Source: Cranoglanis bouderius
Taxonomy: Eukaryota; Chordata; Actinopteri; Siluriformes; Cranoglanididae
Reading direction: 5' to 3'
DNA length: 64,000 nt
NCBI GenBank assembly: GCA_023630585.1
Contig: CM042558.1
Location: 10,443,800 to 10,507,799, forward strand
In this document: positions 24,930-36,101 of the stretch, piece by piece
Position numbering within the stretch: the stretch's first letter is position 1
Layout: every line of letters begins with the position of its first letter
Position numbers and translations under genes: made by a program
The notes under the pieces: model-generated
Databases searched by the model: none
Told to the model about the DNA's origin: nothing
The model's input: only the letters and a program-made list of their open reading frames with translations

Positions 24930-25893
24930 AGGACCCATTCATAATGGTGGTCAGACTCTTGACCTTATACTAACATACGGGGAAAATATAGAAAATATAG
25001 CCGCATTTCCGCAGTCTGAAGCTATCTCAGATCATTATCTCATTATCTCATTTTGTTTAAATTGTGTATTAATTATCATATATGCACCTTGCCCCGCTGC
25101 CATGTCAAACGTACAGTCACGTCAGCTACTGCGCAGAGTTTTATCAACGATCTCCCAGAGTTATCAGCTATGATTGGATCACCGTCTGATCCCAAAGAAC
25201 TTGATCAAGCGACCGAATGCTTAGGGTCAACGTTCCGCTACACGTTCGATAAGGTAGCTCCACTTAAAAGAAAAATAATTAGAGAGAAAAAGCTAGCACC
25301 CTGGTATAACGATCACACACACACAGTAAAACAGATCACTCGAACAGCATTTCAAACAGCATGGAAGGAGAGCTTGCTGAGCTATAGGAAATCTCTAGTG
25401 CTGCTAGATCAATCTATCTCTCCACCTTAATTGAAGATAACAAAAATAATCCTAGATTCTTATTTAATACTTTAGCAAAATTAACAAGGAATAAGACATG
25501 CACACAATCATTATATAGCAGCGATGGTTTCATGATTTTTTTCATTGGCAAAATTGAAAATATCAGACAAAAAATTCAGACCAGACAGATTTAAAACCAG
25601 ACAGTCTTCTAACTAACCCTGTAGATAATAATATAACAATATCAGGTCAACAATTAGAATGTTTTAGTCCCCTTCAAGAGACCGAAAAAAATTCACTAAT
25701 TTCTTCATCAAAATCATCAACTTATATACTAGATCCGTTATCTAGATGTTACTTGAAACAGATTACACCAGAAGTAATCAAACTCCTTCTAAAAATAATC
25801 AACTCTTCCCTTAGCACTGGCTATGTACCTACACTATTTAAACTAGCAGTTATCAAACCCCAGATTAAAAAACCTGACCTCAACCCCTGTCAA
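24930..25893 (+). pseudogene. LINE (non-LTR retrotransposon) remnant: endonuclease end plus reverse transcriptase start
   Basis: Plus-strand pieces in shifting frames. 24935-25060 contains HNGGQTLDLILTYGENIENI followed by SDHYLI, the C-terminal motif of an apurinic endonuclease domain. 25180-25430 contains VAPLKRKIIREKKLAPWYND, typical of the linker before the reverse transcriptase. 25650-25893 contains LDPLSRCYLKQITPEVIKLL then a KPDLNPC stretch, the first conserved RT block. The RT palm with the catalytic Asp residues is missing, because the sequence jumps to a 3'-tail-like segment at 25894. The LINE is dead. A relative on the minus strand lies at 54890-55780. Confidence 0.8.
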
Positions 25894-26105
25894 TAAGCAT
25901 ACTTAATAATCTCTCCCTCTCTCTCCCTCTCTCTCTCTGTCAAGCTACACATGTTACTTCTGAGATACCAGTGATCCTGACCCTGCTGCTCTCTGGACCT
26001 GCCCGATCCATCCTAATGCAACTGGAAGTCACATGCTGCTGCTGAGGATGGCTCCACAGGATGCAGCCTAAAGATCATTGAGATTACTGAGGATGGTACC
26101 ACTGA
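25894..26105 (+). repeat. LINE-tail-like segment, related to 27105-27340
   Basis: Begins caataagcatac, then a CT-rich run, then gtcaagctacacatgttact and tggacctgcccgatccatcc. Sections B1, B2 and B3 carry a fuller version. It is truncated here by a family R fragment (26130-26290). Confidence 0.7.
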
Positions 26106-26129
26106 AAAAGTCCAAAGATATGCATTGTA

Positions 26130-26290
26130 TGCTGATCGGCGTGTGTGATTGTGTGTGATTGTGCTCTGTAATGGGTTGGCACCCCATTCAGGGTGTCCCC
26201 CACCTTGTATCCCAAGCTCCCTGGGATAGGCTCCAGGCTCCCCCACAACCCTGTGTAGGGTAAGTGGTATGAAAAATAGATGGAAGGATG
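26130..26290 (-). repeat. Dispersed repeat family R, copy 4 (short)
   Basis: Contains gggttggcaccccattcagg, ggctccaggctcccccac and the tgtgtagggtaagtgg end, followed by gatggaaggatggat. Reverse orientation. Confidence 0.75.
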
Positions 26291-27104
26291 GATTTCCCAA
26301 TTAATCTTTTGCCACTGGACTGAGAATTTATTTTTATATATTGGAATGTTTTCAAAATAATTTGCATCTATTCATGCAAATGAGGCTTCATGTAATTAAA
26401 TATGAATACATTTGCATACTTTATAAATCCAAAAAAGTCTTTGGATGATGTTAGAATTAAAAAATGTTAATTTCACTAAAGTGAAGGTGCTCTCAAGAGA
26501 AAGACTTTAACCAGTTTACTGAAAAATTATTTTTTTGTTTAACCAAAAAAAAAAAAAAATCATGCACTATTGTAAAAACTGTTTTAATGCCATTTTCATC
26601 TAAAATCTATCATACATCTAAGAACACAGCTGTAATAAGCTTTTAAACAGTAACAGGAATGCATATGTAAGATTTCATGAATGCAGCTCATCTACAAAAA
26701 GGGATTTTTGGTTTTGAACAAAGAAAAATCAGATTTTAAGAAAGTTTTGAGTTTAAAAACCCATATGATTTAATATATTTTCACACTAGCAAGTGTGTTT
26801 TATTGAGTTTATAAAAGAAAATGAATATCATAATGACATGGAGATATGGTATCATGTGGTTGTGGCAAGTGGACGGAGCTAAAAGCCTTCTTCAAAGTTG
26901 CTAACTTTCAGATATGTGATGTGTTGGACAAAAACAGTACATTTAACAGATTACTGTTTAGTTTTCAGAAGAGAAGACATGTTGTACAGGGACGTTTATA
27001 GGCATAGGTGAACTAGGCGGTCGCCTAGGGCGCCACCAGTTTAGCTAGTCTTGCCAGAGTCCCTGCTTTCACTTATGCAAAGTACACCGTCCTTAACCAG
27101 TACG

Positions 27105-27133
27105 GGACAATAAGCATACCTAATTATCTCCCT

Positions 27134-27164
<31 letters not shown>

Positions 27165-27715
27165 CCCTTCTGTCAAGCTTCACATGATACTCCTGAGATG
27201 TCAGTGATCCAAACCCCTTCTGCTCTCTGGACCTGCCCGATCCATCCTGATGCCCTACTTCTGGTTGGAGACCTCATCAATTGAAGTCACATGATGCTGC
27301 TGAGGATGGCCCCACACTGTGCAGCCTAAAGATCATTGAGATTACAGTGGTGAAGTTCAACAAAACAGACTTCATATAAAAACTGTAATGAATTTTTCAT
27401 GGTCTCACAACTGCTATCTGACCGTGTTGTACTGGTACATTTATAGAAGAGATTTATTTATTTATAAATCGCACTATCCAGTGTTACCCAGATGGGTTCC
27501 CTTTTGAGTCTGGTTCCTCTCAAGGTTTCTTCCTTATATCATCTCAGGGAGTTTTTCCTTGCCACCGTCACCGCTGGCTTGCTCATTGGGGATAAATTCA
27601 TAAATTTAAAATCTATGTCCTGAATTTATATACTTCTGTAAAGCTGCTTTGGGACAATGTCCATTGTTAAAAGCGCTATACAAATAAACTGAACTTAAAA
27701 CTGAACTTGAACAGT
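27105..27715 (+). repeat. LINE/SINE 3' tail repeat in B1
   Basis: Ends with the sequence common to many teleost non-LTR elements: ctgctttgggacaatgtcca, then agcgctatacaaataaac, followed by short degenerate gaact repeats. It has no coding sequence. Identical copies occur in B2 (36042-36655) and B3 (43466-44080). Confidence 0.75.
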
Positions 27716-28909
27716 TTGGGGGCGCCTATGAGCGCTCCAATGGCCCCGCCTGACTCACCCACCCACAAGAAAGAGTGTGAGTACCAGGGGTGTAACCTAG
27801 TCTGGGCATTAGCGGCTGTAGCCTCGAAGATTTTTTCTGTAGCCCCGAATAATTCTCCACTTTGACCGGTTTGTCACTACGTACTGTAACTGAATGTCAG
27901 TAAAAGAAGACAGCAGTGTTGTAATTTTGTGTTTTCAGTGAATGACGTGTTGTATTTTATCTTCAGTGAACAGAGGCAAGACCAATCAGATAGGGTTTAT
28001 TTAAAGGGTTTAAAATAAGTGGAAATACTCATGTCTTATTGGCTGACAGGTCCCAATTCTGCCAAACGCTAGCTCACACAGTCAGTGTGAGGGAAAATGG
28101 ATTTATTTATTTGTTTGTTTGTTTGTTTGTTTGTTTGTTTGTTTTCCAGTAAAGGGGTTGAAACTGAAACACTAACATCCTCTCATGCTGAGCAGGAAAA
28201 CAAGGTGTGTAAATGTCTATATGAGTTCCAAGTTACGTGAACATGATATGAGCAGAGTATAAGGAAGCTAACGTACTTTAATGCATGGCACTGTAGCGGC
28301 TAAACCCATACAATGATAGCTTAGATGTTTCCTTGGCTAGCAACACCAAACTATCCTAGTCTCGTGTTAGCAAAAAGATAGCAAAAAGTTGTATATTTAG
28401 TTGTGGTCCTACAAACAGCGATAACACACGAGGCAATTTTTATGATAAATCCAACTTTTTGTCTGATGATGTCATACATTGACAGCTAAGTTTCCACAGC
28501 TTCCATAAAACAAAACTTTCGGCTACTAGCTGAGCTGAGAAGGTTGAGCTGGAGAATTGACCATTATTTTTCTCATATACTATCTGTTTTACTACCTGTA
28601 CCATTGAGGTGTGGATTGTGGTTCAAATCAAGAAGGTCCATCAGCAATTATTTTACAACCCGATTATGAAAGTTTACTCATTCACTTTGAGTAGTTAGTC
28701 GTTTTCAGCTCTCATTCACCAAATTGGCATTGTATTATGGGTTTTGAGGATTTTGAGGCTTATATGGTGAATCAAATCGACATTTTTAACCAATTAGCCC
28801 TCCCAAGCAAGAAAAAAATTACATGTTTTTAAAAGTTTTCTGATGTAGAAGAATCTGGGCTCAGCTCAGGATGATTAGCGGTCCAGATAACACCCCTGGA
28901 GACTACATA

Positions 28910-28914
<5 letters not shown>

Positions 28915-28955
<41 letters not shown>

Positions 28956-29104
28956 GCAATGGTCTGCATTTATATAGCGCCTTTTGTGTCTCATTCACCC
29001 ATTCACACACACACTCACACACCAACGGCAGCAGAGCTACCATGCAAGGCACTTGCCTACCATGGGGAAATGCCACCCCATCATCATCATCATCATCATC
29101 ATCA

Positions 29105-29172
<68 letters not shown>

Positions 29173-29173
29173 T
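28915..29173. repeat. (ATT)n / (CAT)n microsatellites flanking a dispersed repeat
   Basis: ATT tract at 28917-28954, a teleost repeat fragment, then CAT (29079-29107) running into ATT (29108-29171). Copies are at 37852-38106 (B2). In B3 only the first tract remains (45276-45318). Confidence 0.9.
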
Positions 29174-29706
29174 AGTTAATTAGTTTAGTTTTATTTTCAA
29201 TCTTTAATCAGATGACGCTTTATGATTGCTTGTGATTATCTGGTATCCTTGGTGATAGTGGGCGCTGCTGTTAGGAAGAGAGACAGACATGTAGGGGGCT
29301 AGGAACGTCCGTGCTTTCCGGTCGCATGGGGGGTGATTGGGGGTGAAGGGGTGCACCAATAGGAATCTCGCCTAGGGTGCCAAAATGGCCAGAAACAGCC
29401 CTGATGTTGTAAATGCAATTTATCCAAAAATGTGAAAAACGATTGATGTGTCTTGCCTTAAATGTACTTATACTGTATTAAATATAGACTCCCACTTCTG
29501 CTCAGTTACTTTAAATCAAAGACAACAGCAACAGTGAAGATTAGAGTCATGTCCAAATCAAGCTTTTTAATGAATCACCACAAGTGGTGCTTGAAAAGCA
29601 CAGCACACAGGACGTGGTCTTCATTCCTCTAATGTGTTTCTTGGGTGGGACCAGGACTGTGGAGGAACATGAAAGTGAGATATGTTTACTCCTTAGCAGC
29701 TGTGAG

Positions 29707-29741
<35 letters not shown>

Positions 29742-30134
29742 ATTTATGCATAAATTCAGATGTCTTGATGGGAATAAAAATAGAAACTGCAACCCAGCAT
29801 ACAATTATATAATTATGTTCATATTAATATAATGGTATTATATTATACTAATAGACCTTTCATGGGAAGGAAAGATGCATCATAATTCTGGCAAATTTGA
29901 TAGGACCCCTTAAAATAACACTGAATGACAAGGATATTTTGCGGTAAATCATCTTTTTGCATATATACAGATTTACTATTTCTATGTTAGCTAGGTTTTT
30001 GGCTCAATAATCATTTAAAACAACATCGAAAAGAAAGTTATTAATCACCAAACTTAGCAACACTTGCCTTTGACAGCACTGATGATAAATGAGGATCAGC
30101 AAGTTCAAGCTTCACACAGCTTGTGTCAAGGCTA

Positions 30135-30149
30135 TCTCAGATAGCCATA
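30135..30149. other. 15-bp filler at the B1/A2 junction
   Basis: Present between the end of B1 and the start of A2, and identical at 39069-39083 between B2 and A3. It is absent beside A1 and B3. Together with the last bases of B it makes the perfect hairpin GGCTATCTCAGATAGCC (30130-30146). Confidence 0.85.
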
Positions 30150-32607
30150 ATCATGTGTGCTGCCTTTTTGTCATCGTGCTCCTTTCATATCGGTAAGATA
30201 CCTGAAAGAAAGAAAGAGATGATGTACACGAGGTAACAGTTTTTTAGATTTACATTGACAGGATTTTTGGAGATGGTCCTTATCCAGAGCAAGTTATAGT
30301 CCCTGCTGAAAACATTTTCTCATACTAGTACTGTACAAATAGACCAGGGGCTAAGAATATCAATAAGCCCAAACCCAGGTAGAGATGAGCTAGTACAGGT
30401 ATGAAAACCAGGCAGTTATTAAATTGTAGCTACACTCATTAGCCATTTTGTAAGGCCTACTATACTATACCTACTATAAAAGTCCCTTTGTAGGTGTACA
30501 GTTACTGACTGTGTGCTGTCTGGTGAGGTTTTTAAGCACTGGGTACTTACTGGCTGCTTTATTAGACATAACTTCCTTGATAGCCAACCTTATAGGGTAT
30601 GGTTAGAGACTAATGCTCATATTATTCATTGCAAAGTGTGAATTAATTGTCCTCTAAACTAGGAGTTTCAAGCATTTTAATCACGGACCCCTTTAACTAT
30701 TAAAAAAAGTTCACAGACCCATCAGTACAGATTTATTTTACAAACAAACAAAAAATATACAGATATTTTTTTTAATAAAAATTTTTAATCATTTACATCT
30801 GAATAATAATTGAAATATTTAAAATATTTATTAGAAAGTTTTTTTCTGAATTTCTATCCATAGAACCCATTTTTATTAAAACTGTCATTAGAATCCAGTT
30901 GACATTATTTATAGGCATAACAACTTTGATAATGGTCAGCTGCGATTTCCACCACTATGACGCAATCAGAAAACCGCGGAGCCCCTGGCTATGCCTCACA
31001 GACCCTTTGAGATTTTTTGAGAACCTTGGATCTAAACCCTCATCTGTGGTCGTTTTCTGACCACAGCACTGCTGCTGTCGGGTATTTTTGTTTGGTGCAT
31101 TTTTCTCAATCCAGCAGTGACACGGGTGTTTAAATCCCAGCAACACTGCTGGGCCTGATACGCTCATACCAGCGGAATGGGACACACTTCCCTTTCGATT
31201 TCACTGCTTTGCTGGGAATGCTCCACCACCCAAACAATATCTGGTCAGTGGTAGTCCTACAGTACAGTGGTCCCTTTCGATTGATGATAGATGGGGGTTG
31301 ACAAATTGTGCAACAAATCAGAAAATAGATGAGCTACAGTCAGTAACTGTATAGCTACAAAGTGCATCTTTAGCCCTATTCGGATGGGATTCCATTTACA
31401 TGGGGTCCTGGAAAAATTTCCTATTTAACAGGTGCTAATCTGTGATTATTTTCCATCCAGATCGGCCATGTCAATGTTTTCCTCTGTCATCCTCTGAGAA
31501 AATTACAGGCCGAATTACCTACCTACTGTTTTTTTTCCTAAACTCAGCAGTTGTCTGATCATTTTAAGTCCCGTTCAAATACACGTCTATGATTTTTATG
31601 CAGATGTCATTTTGTGTTAGAAAAAAAAGATGTTTGACAGCTGCTACTTGCTGTATTTAGTCTCGTAGCACGTGTATCAGTAACTCTCCCCCAGATATTA
31701 AACACTTCCCGAATCACGAAACAAAAAATGGATGCTTTAGAAATGGCACTCACATTTCTACCACACGCTTGGTCTGGGAGGTAAAACTTCAACTACACAC
31801 ACTACATTACGTTATATTCACATGTGCACAATAGAGCATCAACTTATGGTTTATAGATTTCTATATATAATGATTAGTTGTATCACTGCCAGTTCCTTAA
31901 GTAGGCCTACCTAATGTTAAATGCTGAAGAATTAATACTGTAAATGATTTAAATGTTTCAAAAAGGCTAATCAATTGCAGTTATTAATGTATAAGCATTT
32001 AACATTAGATATTTAAGGAATTGACCACGTGATGCAAACATCCGGGTTCATAGAAAATATGACCTACTAGAAACTCGCACATCCTGTGGTAATTTTATTG
32101 CTGTCCTGATGTGAGAGTTTTATCACTGGGGAGAAGTGTAAAAAAATCTATTATTTTTTCCCCCTCGTTCGGCTGCTACCGTTTCGGGGTTACCACAGAG
32201 GATCACCCGTCTGAATGTTGATTCTGTTTTTGGCCGGATGCCCTTCCTGACACAACCCTGCCCATTTCCTGGGCTTGGGACCCGGAGTGAGAGTGCACTG
32301 GCACATGCAACCCTCCAGTGGCTGGGGTTGGTTCCCTGACCGTGAATTGAACCCAGGCCATAGCGATGAGTGCTGAATGAATGCTAGCCACTAGTCCACC
32401 AGGGAACCAAAAAATTTTATTAAGCTACGCTCACACATGCAAGTCTCCAGTCGCTGTACTATGAAGTCGCCAGTAGGTGTTCCTGTTACTGGTTGCCATA
32501 GTTCTATCTATCAGTGGGTGGTGCAACTAGCATTCCACTTTTGACAACAAACCAGTTTTCTTGCCGTTAAAATTAAACATTCTGGAGGGAGAGAGTAATA
32601 TTCACCA

Positions 32608-32686
<79 letters not shown>

Positions 32687-33116
32687 TCATATCCTACGAG
32701 ATGAAGTAGAAGCAGTGTGTGCTCTTTGACATTGTGGCCATCTATCTGTGGCAAAAGCCAGAGCGCCAGACTCTCTGGGTCCACGAAACAATTCGGACTC
32801 GGATCACAGATCACGTGCGCTCTACTGTCTTCACTCCCACTGGTAGTCACTGCACCAAGTCGCTCCAAATTTGCATAAAGTTAAACTTTTCTTAACTTTG
32901 TCACGTCGCTGGACACGCCCACGTCTAGTCGTCAACGTCAGTGTCAGTGGAAGTCACCAGCTCTCATTGAAAATGAATGGCCTCCGGTTGCTTTGTCACT
33001 GTGAGTTAATGTATGTGTGAATGTACCTTTACATATGTCACTCAGATAAACTAATCCAAACTGAACAGGGCTTACACTAGATAGACCTGATAGTAGAGTG
33101 GCCAAAAAAAACAAAC

Positions 33117-33206
<90 letters not shown>

Positions 33207-34035
33207 TTACTTTTATGCAAAATTATCATTTCTGTAATTAATGTCATTTACAAACTAGCTTCACTCAGGGAGCTTAGTTGCCATGCGCGCAGGTGCGTGT
33301 CGCGTTAAGCCCCGCCCCCTTGTACAAAGCGAAAGTGATATGGCTTCTTCTCAAGCCTAAGCGCCTTTAGCGGGAAGATCACGAACAGCACACACTAGCG
33401 TGCTACGTAGTACACCGAAATAGTGCGCTGAAAAAGTACGTACCACATGTGCCTCCGTAAGCGGCGTACAATTTTAACATACTATTTAGTACAGTAGTAC
33501 GGTGTTGTTGTTGTTGTTTTTACGTAACCTATGACACTTTACAAACCGCCGACATATTTTGCACATCTAACAGGCTGTTTTGAGAAAAAGCAGGGGCGTG
33601 AACAAGTGCCTAGCTTCCATCTAAACTTCCAGGAAGACTGTGTAAGAGTAGAGTAAGTGGTTCCATGGAGCTGGAGCCAGAGTGGTGTGTTGTTTATACA
33701 GTTTGACAGCAGTATGTTTGTAATCTCGGCCTGTCCTCTTTAGCATGACGCCCCAAAGTTTAAGGCTGTGTGCGACCAGGAAAGCTGAAAGTTTATCAAA
33801 GCCCATTGCAAATCATTTTAGTCATAGATACTGTATCAATATGATCAAAGCGGGTACATACATTACATTACATCACATCACATCACATGGCTGGACCCGC
33901 TAAGCTGTTACTGTCTAATAGCAGCACCGTCACATCAACATTGCCTGTTTGTTTGTTTATTTTTATTTTATTTCCCTTCCTTTGTCATTCTGTATCACCC
34001 CGCTCCGAAAAATCGAATAACGTCCTCATTTCAAT
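30150..34035. repeat. Tandem array segment A2 (about 3.89 kb)
   Basis: Second copy of segment A, directly followed by B2 without segment X. It carries a shorter (TA)n (32609-32684), an (ATT)n(AAT)n palindrome (33118-33206) and the CpG-rich stretch with the GC box (33310-33319). It shares diagnostic differences from A1 with A3. Confidence 0.95.
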
Positions 34036-34336
34036 ACATCTAAGAACACAGCTGTAATAAGCTTTTAAACAGTAACAGGAATGCATATGTAAGATTTCAT
34101 GAATGCAGCTCATCTACAAAAAGGGATTTTTGGTTTTGAACAAAGAAAAATCAGATTTTAAGAAAGTTTTGAGTTTAAAAACCCATATGATTTAATATAT
34201 TTTCACACTAGCAAGTGTGTTTTATTGAGTTTATAAAAGAAAATGAATATCATAATGACATGGAGATATGGTATCATGTGGTTGTGGCAAGTGGACGGAG
34301 CTAAAAGCCTTCTTCAAAGTTGCTAACTTTCAGATA

Positions 34337-35843
34337 CAGGTGCATCTCAATAAATTAGAATGTCGTGGAAAAGTTCGTTTATTTCAGTAATTCAACTCAA
34401 ATTGTGAAACCCGTGTATTAAATAAATTCAATGCCACAGACTGAAATAGTTTAAGTCTTTGCTTCTTTTAATTGTGATGATTTTGGCTCACATTTAACAA
34501 AAACCCACCAATTCACTATCTCAACAAATTAGAATATGGTGACATGCTAATCAGCTAATCAACTCAAAACACTTGCAAAGGTTTCCTGAGCCTTCAAAAT
34601 GGTCTCTCAGTTTGGTTCACTAGGTAAGCCACAAACATTCATTGCCAAAGAAGCTGGCTGTTCACAGAGTGCTGTATCCAAGCATGTTAACAGAAAGTTG
34701 AGTGGAAGGAAAAAGTGTGGAAGAAAAAGATGCACAACCAACCGAGAGAACCGCAGCCTTATGAGGATTGTCAAGCAAAATCGATTCAAGAATTTGAGTG
34801 AACTTCACAAGGAATGGACTGAGGCTGGGGTCAAGGCATCAAGAGCCACCACACACAGACATGTCAAGGAATTTGGCTACAGTTGTCGTATTCCTCTTTT
34901 TAAGCCACTCCTGAACCACAGACAATGTCAGAGGCGTCTTACCTGGGCTAACGAGAAGAAGAACTGGACTGTTGACCAGTGGTCCAAAGTCCTCTTTTCA
35001 GATGAGAGCAAGTTTTGTATTTCATTTGGAAACCAAGGTCCTAGAGTCTGGAGGAAGGGTGGAGAAGCTCATAGCCCAAGTTGCTTGAAGGCCAGTGTTC
35101 AGTTTCCACAGTCTGTGATGATTTGGGGTGCAATGTCATCTGCTGGTGTTGGTCCATTGTGTTTTTTGAAAACCAAAGTCACTGCACCTGTTTACCAAGA
35201 AATTTTGGAGCACTTCATGCTTCCTTCAGCTGACCAGCTTTTTGAAGATGCTGATTTCATTTTCCAGCAGGATTTGGCACCTGCCCACACTGCCAAAAGC
35301 ACCAAAAGTTGGTTAAATGACCATGGTGTTGGTGTGCTTGACTGGCCAGCAAGCTCACCAGACCTGAACCCCATAGAGAATCTATGGGGTATTGTCAAGA
35401 GGAAAATGAGAAACAGGAGATCAAAAAATGCAGATGAGCTGAAGGCCACTGTCAAAGAAACCTGGGCTTCCATACCACCTCAGCAGTGCCACAAACTGAT
35501 CACCTCCATGCCACGCCGAATTGAGGCAGCAATTAAAGCAAAATGAGCCCCTACCAAGTATTGAGTACATGTACAGTAAATGAACATACTTTCCAGAAGG
35601 CCAACAATTCACTAAAAATGTTTTTTTTATTGGTCTTATGAAGTATTCTAATTTGTTGAGATAGTGAATTGGTGGGTTTTTGTTAAATGTGAGCCAAAAT
35701 CATCACAATTAAAAGAACCAAAGACTTAAACTACTTCAGTCTGTGGCATTGAATTTATTTAATACACGAGTTTCACAATTTGAGTTGAATTACTGAAATA
35801 AATGAACTTTTCCACGACATTCTAATTTATTGAGATGCACCTG
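34337..35843 (+). mobile_element. Complete Tc1-like DNA transposon with about 200-bp inverted repeats
   Basis: The element starts caggtgcatctcaataaatt and ends with its complement, flanked on both sides by TA, the standard Tc1 target duplication. B1 (26895) shows the empty site cagatatgtg. The terminal inverted repeats are about 200 bp (34337-34537 and 35645-35843) with few mismatches. Each has an outer copy and an inner partial copy (aattagaat) of the end motif, as in IR/DR-type elements. A single uninterrupted transposase frame lies between them. Confidence 0.97.
34599..35546 (+). CDS. Tc1-like DD34E transposase, apparently intact
   Basis: 315 codons with no frameshift or stop. It would cut and paste its own element at TA sites in the nucleus. 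An N-terminal helix-turn-helix (FIAKEAGCSQSAVSKHVNRK, about residues 15-33) is followed by a basic GRKKCGRKR linker and NLS-like region (36-44) and a second DNA-binding helix region (about 50-110). The catalytic triad Asp135 (FSDES), Asp225 (FQQD) and Glu260 (NPIENLW) has 34 residues between the last two, so it is DD34E. The length is slightly under the usual 335-345 of Tc1 proteins; the start used is the first ATG in the frame. Activity is not shown, but no inactivating change is visible. The copy at 57072-58156 belongs to a related subfamily. Confidence 0.93.
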   Translation: MVSQFGSLGKPQTFIAKEAGCSQSAVSKHVNRKLSGRKKCGRKRCTTNRENRSLMRIVKQNRFKNLSELHKEWTEAGVKASRATTHRHVKEFGYSCRIPLFKPLLNHRQCQRRLTWANEKKNWTVDQWSKVLFSDESKFCISFGNQGPRVWRKGGEAHSPSCLKASVQFPQSVMIWGAMSSAGVGPLCFLKTKVTAPVYQEILEHFMLPSADQLFEDADFIFQQDLAPAHTAKSTKSWLNDHGVGVLDWPASSPDLNPIENLWGIVKRKMRNRRSKNADELKATVKETWASIPPQQCHKLITSMPRRIEAAIKAK

Positions 35844-36070
35844 TATGTGATGTGTTGGACAAAAACAGTACATTTAACAGATTACTGTTTAGTTTTCAGA
35901 AGAGAAGACATGTTGTACAGGGACGTTTATAGGCATAGGTGAACTAGGCGGTCGCCTAGGGCGCCACCAGTTTAGCTAGTCTTGCCAGAGTCCCTGCTTT
36001 CACTTATGCAAAGTACACCGTCCTTAACCAGTACGGGACAATAAGCATACCTAATTATCTCTCTCTCCCT

Positions 36071-36101
<31 letters not shown>

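Larger units (their letters stand above)
26612..30134. repeat. Tandem array segment B1 (about 3.52 kb)
   Basis: Nearly identical to B2 (34034-39068, plus a 1.5-kb Tc1 insertion) and B3 (42968-46338, with a 156-bp deletion). Contents in order: unique-looking AT-rich DNA, a LINE-tail-like repeat (27105-27715), a (TTTG)n tract (28109-28145), an (ATT)n-flanked dispersed repeat with catttatatagcgcctttt (28917-29180), and a poly-T run (29707-29738). No gene was recognised. The tyrosine-, histidine- or isoleucine-rich open frames are microsatellite translations. Confidence 0.95.

Noticed and set aside
28871..29183. Open frames with runs of Tyr, His, Leu or Ile (also at 37808-38117 and 45234-45419)
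   Set aside because: They are translations of ATT/CAT microsatellites, repeat in all B copies and have no protein-like sequence.
33621..33806. 61-codon frame in A2 and A3, broken in A1
   Set aside because: No recognisable domain or splice context; a single base change between copies opens the frame.
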